A stretch of 64,000 bases of DNA from Sipunculus nudus (GCA_026874595.1 CM049309.1:67252926-67316925), one strand, 5' to 3'. Positions 25,929-39,699 are shown, counted from the stretch's first letter. The notes: generated by a model from the letters alone, not told the origin. Made by a program: numbers and translations.

Positions 25929-27192
25929 TATATGTCAAGGCCCAGATTGTGATCTGGACGGATCTTAGATCTGTCCAGCCCAAATTGCGATTGCAGTTCA
26001 GGCCGGCCCAAACTGCGATTGCAATCCAGGCTGGCCAGATCTTAGATCTGTCCAGCCTATATTGCGATCGCAGTTTAGTCTGGCCCAGATTGCATATTTG
26101 AATGCAAATATGAATATATGTACTCCATATTTTCATGCATAAAAATAGGAATACAGGTATAAATGAAAGTATTTGAATACAAATGCAAATACTTTCAAAA
26201 TGTAATCATGAATGTATTCATGAATAAATTCTATAATATTATTTTAATAATCATTTATTTCAATTATATTATTAAAAAATCTTTTCATATGATGCTGTTA
26301 TTATTTTTTCATTTAAATTATATTTGACACAATATTTGTTATTAATTTAAATAAATAGTTATATTATTTAAGTTTTATTCTTGGGTAGGAATAACCAGTA
26401 ATTATTGAATAAAAGTTCTCATTTGTAAAAATCAGAATTACCATGACTGATAATGGACAGGTTTTTTTTTTCAAATAATTCTGCTGCAATGTAGATAAAG
26501 TTATATGGCCAAGTCAAAACCTATGTGAAAACAGCACACCATTCCAACTGTATATAATATAAATGACATCAATCCTCTTCCCTATCTCCAAGGATATTAT
26601 CATATTCTTACATAACTTGAGTTAAACACCATCAGCTCATAATGCAGCTTATATTACCACACAAAACCTGCACTTGTCTACCTCCTCTTTCAAATCATAT
26701 TTTGTGAGCATATAAAACCCATGGGTTCCTTGTTACCTTTTTTCAACAACCATGCAATACTAAATGAGTTGGTGATACATCCCATGTTTCACTCCTGTGA
26801 TATGAAGGAGTGAAAATTGCCTTTCTGTATTATAATTGTATTTATAATGGGAAAATGGTACAATGCAATACCAAATGAGTTGGTAAAACAACCAATGTTT
26901 CACTCCTGTGGTCGTAAAAGCATGGATCGCAATATGGGCTGGTCAAGTTTAAGATCGCAATCTCGGCTGGACTGATCTTAGATCTGTCCAGACCAGATTG
27001 CAATCCTGAAGCAAGAAAGACAGGATCGCAGTCTGGGCCGGACTAAACTGCGATCGCAGTCTAGGCTGGACGGATCTAAGATTTGGCCAGCCTGGATTGC
27101 GATTGCAGTTTTGGCCGGCCTGAACTGCGATCGCAATTTGGGCTGGACAGATCTAAGATCCGTCCAGATAGTGATCTGGGCCTTGACATATA
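25929..27192. mobile_element. foldback element with 165-bp inverted arms
   Basis: Arms at 25929-26093 and 27028-27192 are inverted copies that begin TATATGTCAAGGCCCAGA on the outside. Each arm is built of short palindromic modules (GATCTTAGATC, GATCGCAGTTTAG..., CTGGACGGATC). Further arm-like modules at 26926-27000 extend the right side. The roughly 830 bp between is AT-rich and non-coding. The element lies in the last intron of the SLC10-like gene. Superfamily not recognised. Confidence 0.75.
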
Positions 27193-27196
27193 TATA

Positions 27197-27394
27197 CTGT
27201 GAAACCTTGGTTATAAGACCACACGTTGGACATATTGGACCACATGTTGGCTATAGGTTGTCTTAATTCATAGGTGGTCTTATAAGACAGGTCAGTTATG
27301 ACCAGTGAGAATGAATTTGGTTCACTTATGGGTGGCTTCAGTAGACAGATGGTTTTATTAGACAGGTATATAGTCTTTTACACAGGGTCCACTG
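27197..27394. mobile_element. decayed pogo-type MITE
   Basis: Termini CTGTGAAACC and GGGTCCACTG match as inverted repeats at 7 of 10 positions and are flanked by TA. The interior repeats GTTATAAGACCAC and GGTCTTATAAGAC in opposite orientation. It directly abuts the foldback element on its left. Confidence 0.6.
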
Positions 27395-29039
27395 TATATA
27401 AAAATAAGCTGATAGCACCAAGTCTATTTTAAGAAACAGATACTGCAATGAGCCAGTTACTACCTTTATGTAATGAACCAAACTGACTGAGGATGAGCAG
27501 TTTCTCTCTTTTCATGATTATGTTTGCTGCATGGAGTTGACTCAGCACTGTTCTTCAACTATTCATCTGCTGTAACCACTGCCAGGTCCACTTCACATGA
27601 TTAGTTAAGAAGGAAAGACACTGGAATTAACTAAGAAATTGGCAGTTATTGTCTAGGGCCATCAGTTTGTGATTACAGCTCTGGGTTACACTGCTTGGCT
27701 TCATAATTCCAATTATAGTGTTGTGTAAGCTTTACTTAGCTGCAGAAGGCTGCAGTTTCACTGCCAGATAGGGAGCAGTTAACAAAATGACAGCAGTAAT
27801 AATTGCTCTCAGTGGGCACGGGTTTACTTGTCCACAAATGAAGTACTCCTTTTGAGCAGACTGAAGTGCTCTTTGTTCAGAACATCATTTGGTCCCATGG
27901 TTAGCACCAGAGTCACAAGAAACGGGAAGAATCCAGGGCTTCATGAGATTCCAGGAATTTTAGGGAAAAAAAATCTGTCACAGGTTTTTCTTACAGTCTA
28001 GCCAGCCATTAACAAGAGACAGAAAATGTTTTCCTGCAGGCTTTTGATGTCAGATAAAAAGCCATCAGATGTCACATAAAAAGCCCTCTTTAAGACCAGA
28101 TGAAGGCTACTTGTTTTAGTAAAAATACACTGCATTTGTGCATGCTGAACCAACTATAGAATATTAGGATTTAAACTCACTTTTCACTTTTTTTTTAAGC
28201 TTTACATTTAGCTGTAGCCTGTAAGGGTTAATTCATGTTTCTTTAAGTTTGGTATAACAAAGTCTCAAGAATGAGGGTAGGAGTTATATTTTCACCTATG
28301 TCTGTCTTTTTGTCTGTCTGCATGTTTGTTTGCATTAATTGGGCTGGCTGACAGGAGTATTAAATAATTAGACAAGATTGTTGATAAAATCAATATATTT
28401 TTATATTAAAAAAAAATAGAATGTGCTGCCACTGTGTTATCTAGCACAAGCTATTAAATATAACTACTTCTTACAGTCATAGATAGCATAAATAGCTTTT
28501 GTTATAATAAACACCTTAATAAAAAATATGTAAAGCATTAATGGGATGAGAGATGAAATCATTAAATCGATTCTGTTGTTTATGCAAATGGTTGATGTGC
28601 AGTGTTCTAGGGTGAAAATAGGACTTTCGAAGAACTTTGTAATTTAAGTGAGGTAATGAAGGCATTTAATGTCAGGTGTCTTGAGTCGGCATGGGAATTC
28701 CATCAGGTAAATGGATGCGGTGTGTAGCACCTGCTGAGAGGACGGGGTCAGGTCAGAAAGCATGTAAACTGTTACTACAAACGAACCCCACCAAATAAAC
28801 AAGGCAGTAACCCTAGATGTTTAACACATGTATTAGTAACAGCTTGTATGTATGAAAGTAACTCAGGTGATTTTCTGAAGATTTTTAGCACATTTAAGGA
28901 CTGCATACAGCAATACATACGCATGATACAAGGATGGTCAGTCTACTGTAATGGCTACATTAGTTTGTATCATACACCCTATTTTTTTCCAGATATATAG
29001 GTACTTAAATTAATATAAAGTGCCAGCACATTGTTTCAA

Positions 29040-29590
29040 TGTATATGGCTACCTGTTCTCTTGCAGTATGTGTCTTTAATGGTTGGAATATGACATATTT
29101 TGACAAATTCTCATATGTGCCAGTGAATGTGCCAACGTATGTTCCAGTGTGCACAGCATCAAATGTGTCTAAATATGTGGAACATACGTTCTTGGAGTGA
29201 ACTCCATTTTTACATGCTTATGCGATAAGTTTCAAACAAATGGAATAATTAATGGTCCATTTTGCCATATTTACTTTGCAATTTAGTTGCATCAACTGTT
29301 TGAGTTCTAGAGTACTTTGCCTTGGACCATTGGAATGAGAAATAGTTTTTTGTGGACTCAGGGGCCTAAACAGTTGAAATGAAGCACATTTTGCCCTGAA
29401 CTCATGGGCCTTAATGGTTGAAATGAGGTAAATTTTGCCTTGCAATCATGCAACGTTAGTCTATACTTTAGAAGAAGGTACTTTTGTTATGCACTTGTGT
29501 AACATATGCCTGAACAGTTGGAATAAGATATATTTTACCATCTGGCATGTAACATAACTATTCGAACAAGGTACATTTTCCTGCAAGAAT
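29040..29590 (+). repeat. degenerate minisatellite in SLC10 last intron
   Basis: A phrase close to GTTGAAATGAGGTACATTTTG and CTGAACTCATGGGCCTTAA recurs about every 60 bp with much divergence. Non-coding. Confidence 0.5.
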
Positions 29591-30091
29591 GTGCTTATTA
29601 TACATTTTATCAATAAACATTTTATGCTACACACTACCTATCTTACATCATGTGCTTCCATACTTTGCAAAACATCTTCACACTACCAAGTCTATGGCAG
29701 CTACGCTTTTCACAGACCTTGTTTCAGTGACCCACTCTGATGTCTATTTCATGTTTCATGAACAAGGCAATTAAACCAATTAAATGATTAGCTTTAACTT
29801 GTCTTCTGCAGCTGCCAAAGCTTGTCTGATGCTAGTTCCAGACCGAATGTATTAGCATTTTCAGAAAAGCATTGAGAATTTGACCTATCAAATAAAGGCG
29901 TATAAACCCGTCCCTTTCTGGTGCACACTTGTTATCGTTCAGATGGTGTATAAACATTGTATTGTTTAAATTTTGTTGGTTTGATTGGCAGTTTTGACAC
30001 TTGCAGGTTTGTTCATTATTTATGAAATAGTATGAAGATGATTACAAAATGCAAAACAAGCTTTTAGACTACAAAATTAGGGATTTATTAC

Positions 30092-30263
30092 CTGGACTTA
30101 ACACAGCATTAGCGAAGTGGATGGCTAGCACCAGGTCAAGATCACCTTTGAACACACAGGTGAGAAAATAACCGAGGCCCCCACTGGGAATACACGCAGT
30201 GTAGATCAGACCCAAACTATACTCCTTTTTCATGTTGAATGTACGGCTTATCCCCAGGCTGAG
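30092..30263 (-). CDS. SLC10A3-like: SLC10-family (P3/SLC10A3-like) membrane protein, coding exon 2 of 3
   Basis: This 172-nt exon encodes residues 229-285 and the first base of Gly286. It is bounded by acceptor TTACAG|CTC and donor CCAG|GTAATA (phase 1). The residues around 250-260 (YTACIPSGGLGY) match the place where the SLC10 symporter fold carries its conserved proline-glycine crossover helix (usually PGGxxSN). They are followed by the KGDLDLVLAI stretch, which matches the usual GD-x-xLS/A segment of the family. The exon is found only by splicing, because it has no start codon of its own. Flanking introns are 1586 bp (31849-30264) and 6870 bp (30091-23222). Confidence 0.9.
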
Positions 30264-30463
30264 CTGTAATGAAACAAAAACAAATGAATGTGTCTGGTGT
30301 TATAAAGAATGACTTCTGAATCATACATCAGAGATGAGAATTGTAACCCTGTATCTAACAAGAGATAACCTCAGATTATACCAGCCCTTACATATCATCC
30401 AAACTTAGTGTTTCTAAATACATGTATATAATACTAGTATCAGTCTGATAAACTATATTTATA

Positions 30464-30610
30464 CAGTAAAACCTCACCTAAAGACCATCTCAACTTAGCA
30501 ACTACCTCTAAACAACGACTACTTTATATGGTCCCGATTCTTTTTGCTCACTTAGTTGACCGACTCAAAAATGCAACCATTTTATCAAGGTCCTGATGGA
30601 GGTTTAACTG
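30464..30610. mobile_element. pogo/Tigger-type MITE in SLC10 intron 1 region
   Basis: A 147-bp element with termini CAGTAAAACCTCACC and GGAGGTTTAACTG, flanked by TA. It lies in the 1.6 kb intron between coding exons 1 and 2 of the SLC10-like gene. Non-coding. Confidence 0.7.
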
Positions 30611-31634
30611 TATTAAAACCTAATCTAAATACTTTCATATCTGTAGCGAATGTTTCAGTTGTCATACCTTACTCTACATCTAGGTTTGTGATACTTGTTG
30701 ATACTTCATCTTACACTCTTATTTCTCAGTTGTGAGCTAGAGTTGCCTTGTAAACCATCCTTGACTATATAGGGATGCCCAATATTTTACCCTTCCCACT
30801 TTCTGTTCCATCCCCTTAGGCCCTGTGTCTGCCTGTTTTTTTTTTTTTTTGCTATGAACATTTTCAATAGGTACTTTTTAAGGGGATTGAAGAAGGGTAG
30901 GGTAGAAGAAAGGCCTAAATTTCCACAAGTGAAATAACACATACTTTAAACATCATTTAAGAAACATAATTATTTAAAAAATGTGAGAAATAAGTGTACA
31001 TTTTACGACAAATGAACCCCACTTATGGCAGTCAAGGTCATTGGTCACATGCAAAAACAGCCCCAGCTGACAGCTGCTGATTTGGTGATGTCATGTACAC
31101 ATTCGAAAAATTATTTCTTGCTAAAACAAAGGTGGCTACTCATCCAGGAACATATCTGGTCTGTCAGATCATTGGAAAGATTCCAAATACTTATGAAACA
31201 TAAAGTGGAGATTTATTTTAAAATTCTTTATTGCCTCATTAGGCTTATATTTCCATATGCAGCTTTCTTGGAAATTAATGAAAAATATTCAATGCGCTAG
31301 CTATTAGAAAGTTATAGCCCTTCAATTTGTACCTCTTGTTCTCATACATATTTTTTATTTTTGTTTTAACCCTGTTTTTGTTCTCAAAGTTGTATATTTC
31401 TCTTATTATTATCCATTTAATACAGTTCCAGAATTATTTGTCACTGCACCTGAAAACTTGCCCATTTCTGTTGTTTCTTTCCATATTTGTTTGAAAGTCA
31501 AAGTAATGTGCACTAACTGAACTTAAACATCCCTCCCATCATTGGCTTTGCAGGAGATTGCATTTGTATTGTCCATTGATAACTACTTACCTGAAGCACA
31601 TACAGCAATTAATTATACCAAACTTAGTCTAGAC

Positions 31635-31805
31635 AAGCAAGAGAATAATTCAAAACCAACTGGGAATCAGTCAGTTGAAGCATATAATCCTTTGGACAAT
31701 TGAGAGAATAATTCAAAGCTAACAGAATATAATCCCATACAACATTGTGAGAATTAAAAACTAACAGAATATAATCAATTACAAGATTGAGAGAACACTT
31801 CAAAA
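31635..31805 (-). repeat. three-copy tandem repeat near the exon 1 donor
   Basis: Three units of about 55-65 bp share GAGAGAATAATTCAAAAC and AACAGAATATAATC. It ends about 45 bp from the donor of SLC10 coding exon 1. Confidence 0.65.
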
Positions 31806-31849
31806 CTAACATTTATATATTTATAATTCAGTATATGGAATATACTTAC

Positions 31850-32533
31850 AGGGGGAAGAACAAGGATTTTAATAATCATAGCAATGATTGTCCCGACTGG
31901 TTCTTTTAGCTGACCGTAAAGATTTTTCCGATCAGTCAGGCAGCCCACGGTGAAACTTGTAAGAACTCCTGTCACTGCCACGGCCCATTTAAATGCGGTA
32001 TCCACAAGACGATACTTCCTTATAACACTAACATCATAATCAACATGAGTAAAATTTTCCAGTTGTGTAACAGATGCGTTGATTGATATATTATGCATTT
32101 GCTTCCTGGTAAGGACCAGATGGATTGTAGCACGTCCGAGTCCTACTCCCTTGACTCTGAAGTGTTGTGTGCATCGCATGTCCAAGGGTAGCATAATCCA
32201 ATTATTGGAGTTCCCTCTGGTGGTGTCATTCAAGCCAGGCACTGGTACCGCAACTGATGGAGCATCAGAAAATATACTTGCAAAATACCTCCAGTTGTTA
32301 TGATTGGCAAACAATACCAGGGGGATGGAGCAGTTAAAAAACACTGTTTGCTCTGCAGTAGCTGATAAATTGACTAATCTTTTGGGACTAAATGACACCA
32401 CTGGTGATAGAGTCACACTAGAGATTTCAGCCCCCTGTCCAGGTGACTCGTTGACTGCAGCTAATAGAAGGATAACAGAGAGACATCGATGAAGTGAGAG
32501 CTTCCGCATCCACACCCAAGCTGTACCTGTCAT
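31850..32533 (-). CDS. SLC10A3-like: SLC10-family (P3/SLC10A3-like) membrane protein, coding exon 1 of 3
   Basis: First coding exon (684 nt, codons 1-228) of a 530-residue protein; the full CDS is 32533-31850, 30263-30092 and 23221-22485 and stays in frame across both introns. An in-frame TAG lies 12 nt before the ATG, so translation starts at Met1 or Met9. Residues 10-33 are a hydrophobic signal peptide. Residues 34 to about 175 form an ectodomain with six N-glycosylation sequons (N55, N67, N102, N148, N152, N160) and cysteines C68 and C121. The first membrane segments follow from about residue 177. The exon ends after a proline codon (phase 0) at donor CCT|GTAAGT. A long glycosylated N-terminus before a symporter fold is typical of the orphan P3 branch (SLC10A3/A5) rather than the short bile-acid carriers. 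Substrate unknown. The gene is sure; the exact paralogue is not. Confidence 0.9.
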
Positions 32534-35489
32534 CTTCTCGGGCTATCAGTGCAAACGATGGTCAGAAACATGCAGGAATCGGGGTATAGAAGCACCTGAG
32601 TGGAACATGAGCAGATGAAATTGATTCAGGGGGCTCCCCTGCCAGCTAGCCCAATGAGCAGTATTGCGATAGACTCATCAAACCCAGGCAGTCGGTCTTG
32701 CTCAGTTTTTGGAACTCCCATTTCATGCGAGCGTGTGCCCACCCCCCTACTAGCTGATTGCGTATATCATAAACCTCAGGTATTGACCAGTCAGCCAGTG
32801 TTGGGTATGTACCCTGTGCCTGGTCACCCCTGAGTGAGACGTTTTTCATAACAATCAGACCATGACTCCAGTGTGTGCTGCAGCTGGTACATTTGAATCA
32901 GTACATCGGCAGTCCATTGTATGTTGCACCTTTCACAGTTAAAAACATAAAAAAAAATTTTCAATCATACCTCCCTACTTTCATAAAACATTGTTTTGGG
33001 TTCAGTTATCATTAATGTCTTTAATTCTTGTACACCAAATAATTATATAACATATTATATATAAACATAATATGCAAGTCATGTATGAAGTGTATCAGTG
33101 TTTCTGAGCATTTGCATGGAGACTTGTATGAATGTAAAATTGGCAACTGCATGGAGGTTATCAAACTTCCACACCAGCAATCATTGCATTTTAAGAATTA
33201 AACACTGCTAGCTATAGGTAACATAAAATTTCCTCTAGTCATCTAGTTTCAGCTCTAGTGATGCTGTTCCTATTTAAAGTCACATAAGAAGTCCACCTTC
33301 CAGGTGGTGTTATTTTTAAAATTCTACAGGTATAACAGCTCCTTGATGTTTACTGTACGTTTGATGTGTTTTACTTTTTATCTTCTGCAGTCTTATTTTT
33401 AGCTTATCTCCCAATGCGTGTAATCCTAGTACTCCCAACCTTGTGCATATGATCCTATATTTCAAGAAGATTTACAATTTAATTAATAACAAGTTGAACC
33501 AAGTAATGATGTTGATTTCATTTCCATTAAGCAGCCACTGCTGAATTATAGGGACTAAATCCTGGTTTCTCATGAACATGTGATCTTCAATATTGTGATC
33601 CTCATTTAATAGACAATATGCCAAATTTAGACACTCCTAAATTTGTAATAACATGTATATCCATTGCTTTGTGGTAATCCATATTTTACAGACAATTATA
33701 AAAATAGACAGTGTCCCTAATTAATCATCAGTTAAGTAATATCTGGTCCTCACTCAAGACCTTGGCTGTGTTTAGCATTAAATATATCTGTAGATGTTAA
33801 AAAAATCATTGGCAATCAATATGTAACTTTTACAAGTCTTTTACAATATACTGAACAGTACTGAACAGTATTTCAGAGTGTCTTCTGTTTTTATGAGCCT
33901 GCTTTATTTATGCTAAAGGCAACAGAATATAAGCATATCTATATCATTACATAGCAGCAGGCACAGGGATCTATCGACTAGATTGTAGTTCATACATATG
34001 ACAGCAGGGTCACTATGTTCTGACACCTTTAATTATCCCCTTCTCTCTCATCATTGGAAACATCCAGGTATATACTACAGTAACATGCTAACCAGGTGCA
34101 GATAGATCAATATTTCCAGGTGTATGTTGGCTTTTTTATCTTGTTACCTGGTTAGCTATCTCACTTAAAACATTGTACAAGTTTATATGTTCTGTCAGTT
34201 AACATACTGCGACTCACTAATATTTTCTCATTTTTGCTTTTGTACATGTTTATACTCTATGATATATATCATACCTTAGTTATAACTAATAATTACTGTA
34301 TTGTTATATTGTAACTACTAAATACAACTTGGGTTAGGTTTTGGCTTAATATTCTGTATCATTCTTAAATTGTGCTATATCATTACACATAATTTCTGTC
34401 TGAGTCCTTTGGACAAATTTAACATTGTCATGCTCTAATGAATAAGAATTCTCACGGTTGGTTTGCTGTAACTTTAATGGTCTAATTTGGCCATCTCAAA
34501 TCAACAGTGTATTCAAATGGTTATGTATATTGGGCCAATTACTGCCTGAAGTTATCATGCTGTGGGTCTCCACCTTTTACATGTTTTGATTTATATATTG
34601 GTGCACTCAAGTTTGCAAGAGTTTCAAACTTAAGATATTTTCCTTGTTGTCAAAATATTCTCAAATTTGCAAAAAAAAACAAAACATAATACATTTTTAT
34701 TCCTAATTTAGGTTTTAATGAGACTGCACCATATGATAGTTAACCATATTGATTAAAATATGCAATGGATGACAGCTTCCTCTGACATATAAACCATTAC
34801 TGGTAGTTTATTTGGGTAACCTGTATATTATTCCAGACTAAATGAACACCAGATGAGATAATTTAATAGTGAAGCTATGTATATTTATTTCTATGGCTTT
34901 CAGGTTGTCTACATTTGCAAACTCACTGAATTAAAATAATGCAGTTGATTATTCTTATAACAGACTATATACCTGAAGTATTCATGAATAATAGTTTGAC
35001 AAGTACACCTCCAATACTCTTAAATTAGCAAATAATTAATAATGAGATGCATTATTGGAGGAGTTACAAGACTCACAGTCCTATGTTGTAATCTGTTGGC
35101 GTCCTTCTGAGTTTGGTGGTCAGCCTTGGTGGTTTGATTGTTACTCAGTCACTGGTTTTAACAGTGGTAAGATTCCTGTATTGATTTGAAACAAAATACT
35201 ATTACAAATTACTGAGAAAATACAACTGACTAGGTTTTTCTATGCCTTGCTATAATGATTTTGCTGTGTCTGTGCTGATGTTTCCTCAAGTACAAAAGCC
35301 TGCACCCTTTAACATCATTTATTCTTTTTTTTCAGCAAATGTTATATATTTCTTTTTTTCCAAGAGCTGTTTATTTCACTGATTGTCTCCCCTCATTGTA
35401 TTGATGACTTATTTCATTACATAAGACTTTATTTTTGTTGCCAAGTGCTGTATTTAACTTTCACTGCTTATTCACATTAATTCTTTATC
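32534..35489. other. upstream region of the SLC10-like gene
   Basis: This holds the 5' UTR and promoter of the minus-strand gene, but no TATA box or upstream exon can be assigned with confidence. The first 300 bp are less AT-rich than the rest. Beyond that the DNA is AT-rich and non-coding. Confidence 0.4.
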
Positions 35490-35860
35490 ATTTACCAGTT
35501 TTTAGTGCAGTCTTACAGTGGTGTTTAGCTCTATTATTTATCAGTGTTTAGCATTAGTCCTTGTATACCACTGTTATTCACTGGTACTTAGTGTTATGCA
35601 CCATCTTTTACCTTTGTTTAGCACTGTTATTTTCCAGTATTTAGCACTGTTTTACCAGTATTTACTAGCACTGTTATTTACCAGTGTTTTTAGCATTATC
35701 ATTTAAATGCCAGTGTTTAGCATATTTATTTGTCAGAGTTAAGCAAAGTTATTTGCCAATGGGTAACAAAATTATTTACCAGCATTTAGCACTGTTATTT
35801 ACTAGTGTTTAGCACAATTATATACCAATGTTAAATTAGCATTGTTATTTACAATTGTCC
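35490..35860 (+). repeat. minisatellite, unit about 25 bp
   Basis: Units resemble TTATTTACCAGTGTTTAGCA followed by CTG, repeated more than ten times with substitutions and small indels. Open frames through it are repeat read-through. Confidence 0.75.
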
Positions 35861-38655
35861 AAGCTGTTTATCCCCCATAGCTCTGTGACCCTGATGTTTT
35901 TTTCATTGTTTTCATTGCTCAGTAAAATTTTTTTCCAGCCATAATTTCTAGTTCCTTATGCTGGTCATTTTCAGTGCTGTTGTTTTCCAGTTCTGTAAGC
36001 TGTCATAATCACTGCCTGCCAGCAGTGGGGGCTAGACCAGACATAAATGCTTTCCAAGGTCTTTGTCTCTCCTTCACGTTCTGAGGACCTTGTGATTTGT
36101 GTATATTTTGTCTGTTCTGAAGGTCTGATCCTTTGTAGTCTTAGCAGCCGGAAAAGTAGCTTACTGGAGGATGCAGAAACACAAAGTGCTCATTCATCAA
36201 TCAATGATAACCCATCCTCTGTAGCAAAGAGGTATCTTTCCTAAATGAGATGTTTTCTTTGAGTTCTGTCTGCTTTAGTCTTATACACTCTGAAGAAGAA
36301 AAAAGGAAATATAAAGTGATATAATGATATTATGATTAAATTATGACTCAACCTGTAGTGATTATATCAATGTTACCTTCCAAGTTAGGACTGATTTATC
36401 AGTTAATCTACATTTTGAAATATTTCAGTGCAGAATAGCAGAATATATATGTCTTTTTATAACCTTAGCTCTTATTATATCATTAAAAAAGGAATTATAT
36501 TATTATTATATTAATATTATTATTATATTATAGGATATTATTCATATATGAAATATTTATGTAATATATTAGATCTTATAAATATGCGTCAAAGTGAATA
36601 AACAGGTATCGGTTGGCACTACCACTGGTTGTCATTTATATGAAATAATCATATTGTAATGTGTAATTTACATGTTTGAAGACATGATGTGCCCTTACAT
36701 TTTATAGTGTTAACGCTATCACATTATTAATGGGGTAATTATGATTTATTGAATAGTATAAAAATCTTATAATAAAGTGATGAAACAGCAAACTATATTA
36801 TAGTGATATGATGGTGGGTTTCTCCACCATAATGATACAATGATGGGGTTGGAGAGTATACATAGGAAATAAATAGATATTTACTGGTAAGACTAACTAG
36901 TCTACCATATTTCTTATTTTTTATTTGCTTTATAATATTTGAAACACAAGATATGTGTCTTACTTTGATGTTGTAACACCAGATTATTTCTCATTCCATT
37001 ATTCAGAAAGTGATTAATATTTGCAAGCATAAAAATCATAAAATCAATTATTGGAACAGTAAATCATATTATTATGCTGATACACAAAGTGAATAATCAT
37101 ATTAAGTATTTGCACTACTTCTGGTTATAAGTTTATTATTAAATTTATTATGATTTAACTAAATAAATTAAAATAATAATAATTAAATATATTATTATGA
37201 CCTAGATTCAGTATTGCTAGCAATCTATAGTAAACGCCTGACCTGTATGCTGGGGGAAACTGAGGGTTTCCAGCTTCAGGAATGCAAGTGAATACATGAA
37301 AAGGAAAAGTGCATAGACCAATATATAATGCAGGTGTGTTGCGCAATAGAGCAACATTTTTTTTCCAGCATGAATGCATCAGAATGTTACACAACACAGC
37401 CAAGTCTGGATCAAGTTATTCTGGTATAGAACAGGCTTTAGCAGCTACACTGTACCCACATGTATTAGTGGGTACAAGAAAATTCTCCTCCTGACAAAAT
37501 ACCTCCATCCCCCACCCCCCCTTCCTGTTAAACCCCACCCACCTCCTCAGTCGCACTTTTCCCTAATTGGAGTGCTTTTCTCCCTCTGACTTAAGAGAGT
37601 CTGCCAAAATGTCACTCTTAAGCTTTGTATGCTTTATGTCAAAATGTCCACTAAAAATCTGTATAAAGCTATGTTTCCATGTTCATGTATATGCGTGAAA
37701 ATTTGTGCATATATGTTCTGCGTGAACTCAGTGCTTTGGGGTAAAATGACATCACTCCACCATCTTTTTGAGGAAGACCTGTTTGATCCTTTGTAAATGC
37801 AACTGTATTAGTCTGCCAATTCACACATATGCCTATATATGTGCACATGGAAACACAGCTATTTTTTCACACACATATGCATTTACACACACATTGAAAC
37901 ACAGTATAAGGATGGAAATTTTTTTGCCATATTTATTAAAGCCTCGTTACTTAGAAGTATCATGTCATTTCTTAAAAGTATCATGTCACAACTTAAAAGT
38001 ATCATGAATAAACCAGAACAACTGTGGAAAATGTTTGTTCACTTTCTAAGAATACATACCCACCATGTGTGAGATAGATTGAGGTATAACTCAGCTATGG
38101 GTAAATTTCCCTCTATGTTTCTTGAATTTCTAATGGCGCACAAACATATCTTGCACAAGTGATTTGATTGACAGCTCGGTCCTGCCAGGAGCAGGAAATG
38201 ATGGCAGTTGCAATAGACATGGGATTTGCATTCCAGTTTGTTCATTCACTTTACTAAGGATTCTTTGTGTTAGTTCCTCAGTTTTACCCAAATGTTAGAT
38301 GATTACCATCTGTAAAAAGTGAATCATTGCGATAGTGTACACAATTATGACAGTGCAGTTTTTTCATGACCAAAATTAGGCCCAACGTGATACCATTAGA
38401 ATACCTGCTAAGTATTGAGTCATGTTTTTGTGGGTTTTCCACTTCCCTGCCCGGTTAACCTTAATGGTAAAAAAGAAAAAATAATGAAATAAAAATTCTG
38501 ATAAATTATCTCAATAAAGTCATCCATATGAATGTGTGTGGAAGGGTTAATGCAATAGTATACATTTGCATTATAGTGTTCATTGTTTATATTCAGTATT
38601 CATTAATAATAATTGGTTGGTAGATGATGAACACTACCATTACATAAGTTGAAAG

Positions 38656-38668
38656 GGGGGGGGGGGGT
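38656..38668. repeat. poly-G tract
   Basis: Run of about 13 G within otherwise AT-rich sequence. Confidence 0.85.
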
Positions 38669-39068
38669 GATTTACCTGGGGCTTATCTTATTCAGCAAAC
38701 CCTGTGTGTTCCTAGCTATGTACTACAGGAGATCAGCTTACCTCCTGAGTACATCAGGTGTGTCAGGTAGGTATTCTGTCATCTTACAACTAGCGAATCG
38801 ATAGTTGTTATAACAAACTCATGTGTGGATGTATAGTCACTTGTACAGTCAATAAACCAAAACATTAAGGTATTACCTTAAATTTTTACAGTACATGTGC
38901 TTATGTTCCTATATTTTCTCATTTTCATTGGCATTAAGGACATGGATGCAAACATGATATGTTAAAAGTATCATGTGTCTGGAAACAGGTATCCTGTGTT
39001 ATGTAACAGGTGACATGTGTGAAGTCAATTACTTTTCTCGTTATCTGTGACAGTGTAATGATTTATGC

Positions 39069-39092
39069 ATATATATATATATATATATATAT
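39069..39092. repeat. (AT)12 microsatellite
   Basis: Short pure AT run in intergenic or intronic DNA. Confidence 0.9.
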
Positions 39093-39699
39093 TATAGGTT
39101 CCACAGAAAATAACTTCCTAAACTTTCTGCTTTTGTCATTACACACAGACTTTTACTACCCTTATCAGTCTATTTTGTCAAAAAAAAATTTTTAAATGAT
39201 CATTTAACCCAGTAATTTAGTGTTTGTTAAAAGCAACAACATGAAGAAAAGTAAATTAATTGGAGTAAAAATAATATGTTGCCTTTTTTAAGTTCCATGA
39301 ATATATTTAAACAAAATATGAGAAAAGGTGTATTTTTGCAACTTTCACTACCCTTCTTTTATCAAGATCAAGATTATGTTTCATGTTTTACACATCAGTT
39401 TAAAATTTCTAAAGGGTAAATTTGAAATTTCAGTTATACAGAAGTCTTGAATTTGTAGAAAATGTTATTTATTAAATTGTCATAGATTTTCTTCATTGAA
39501 AATGTGTCATCAGTATTGATTCTTCATTGAAAAATCATTTATAAATTGTGCATTCGTAGATTAAATATATTATCTTTTCATGAAAAAATACAAAAGTTTA
39601 AAATGACTTGTAGGAGTCATTTGTTTTCATCATTTGCAAGTACATGTTTATTGTCATGGATGACACTGCAGCATTATTTCTTGAATTGGATCAGAGCAC

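Noticed and set aside
25729-26136. 135-codon minus-strand frame with repeated WAGLNCNRNLG-like phrases
   Set aside because: The repeats come from the palindromic arm of the foldback element, and the frame crosses the element border.
32600-32833. 77-codon plus-strand frame opposite the SLC10 5' region
   Set aside because: No conserved motif; most likely chance in a less AT-rich promoter-proximal stretch.
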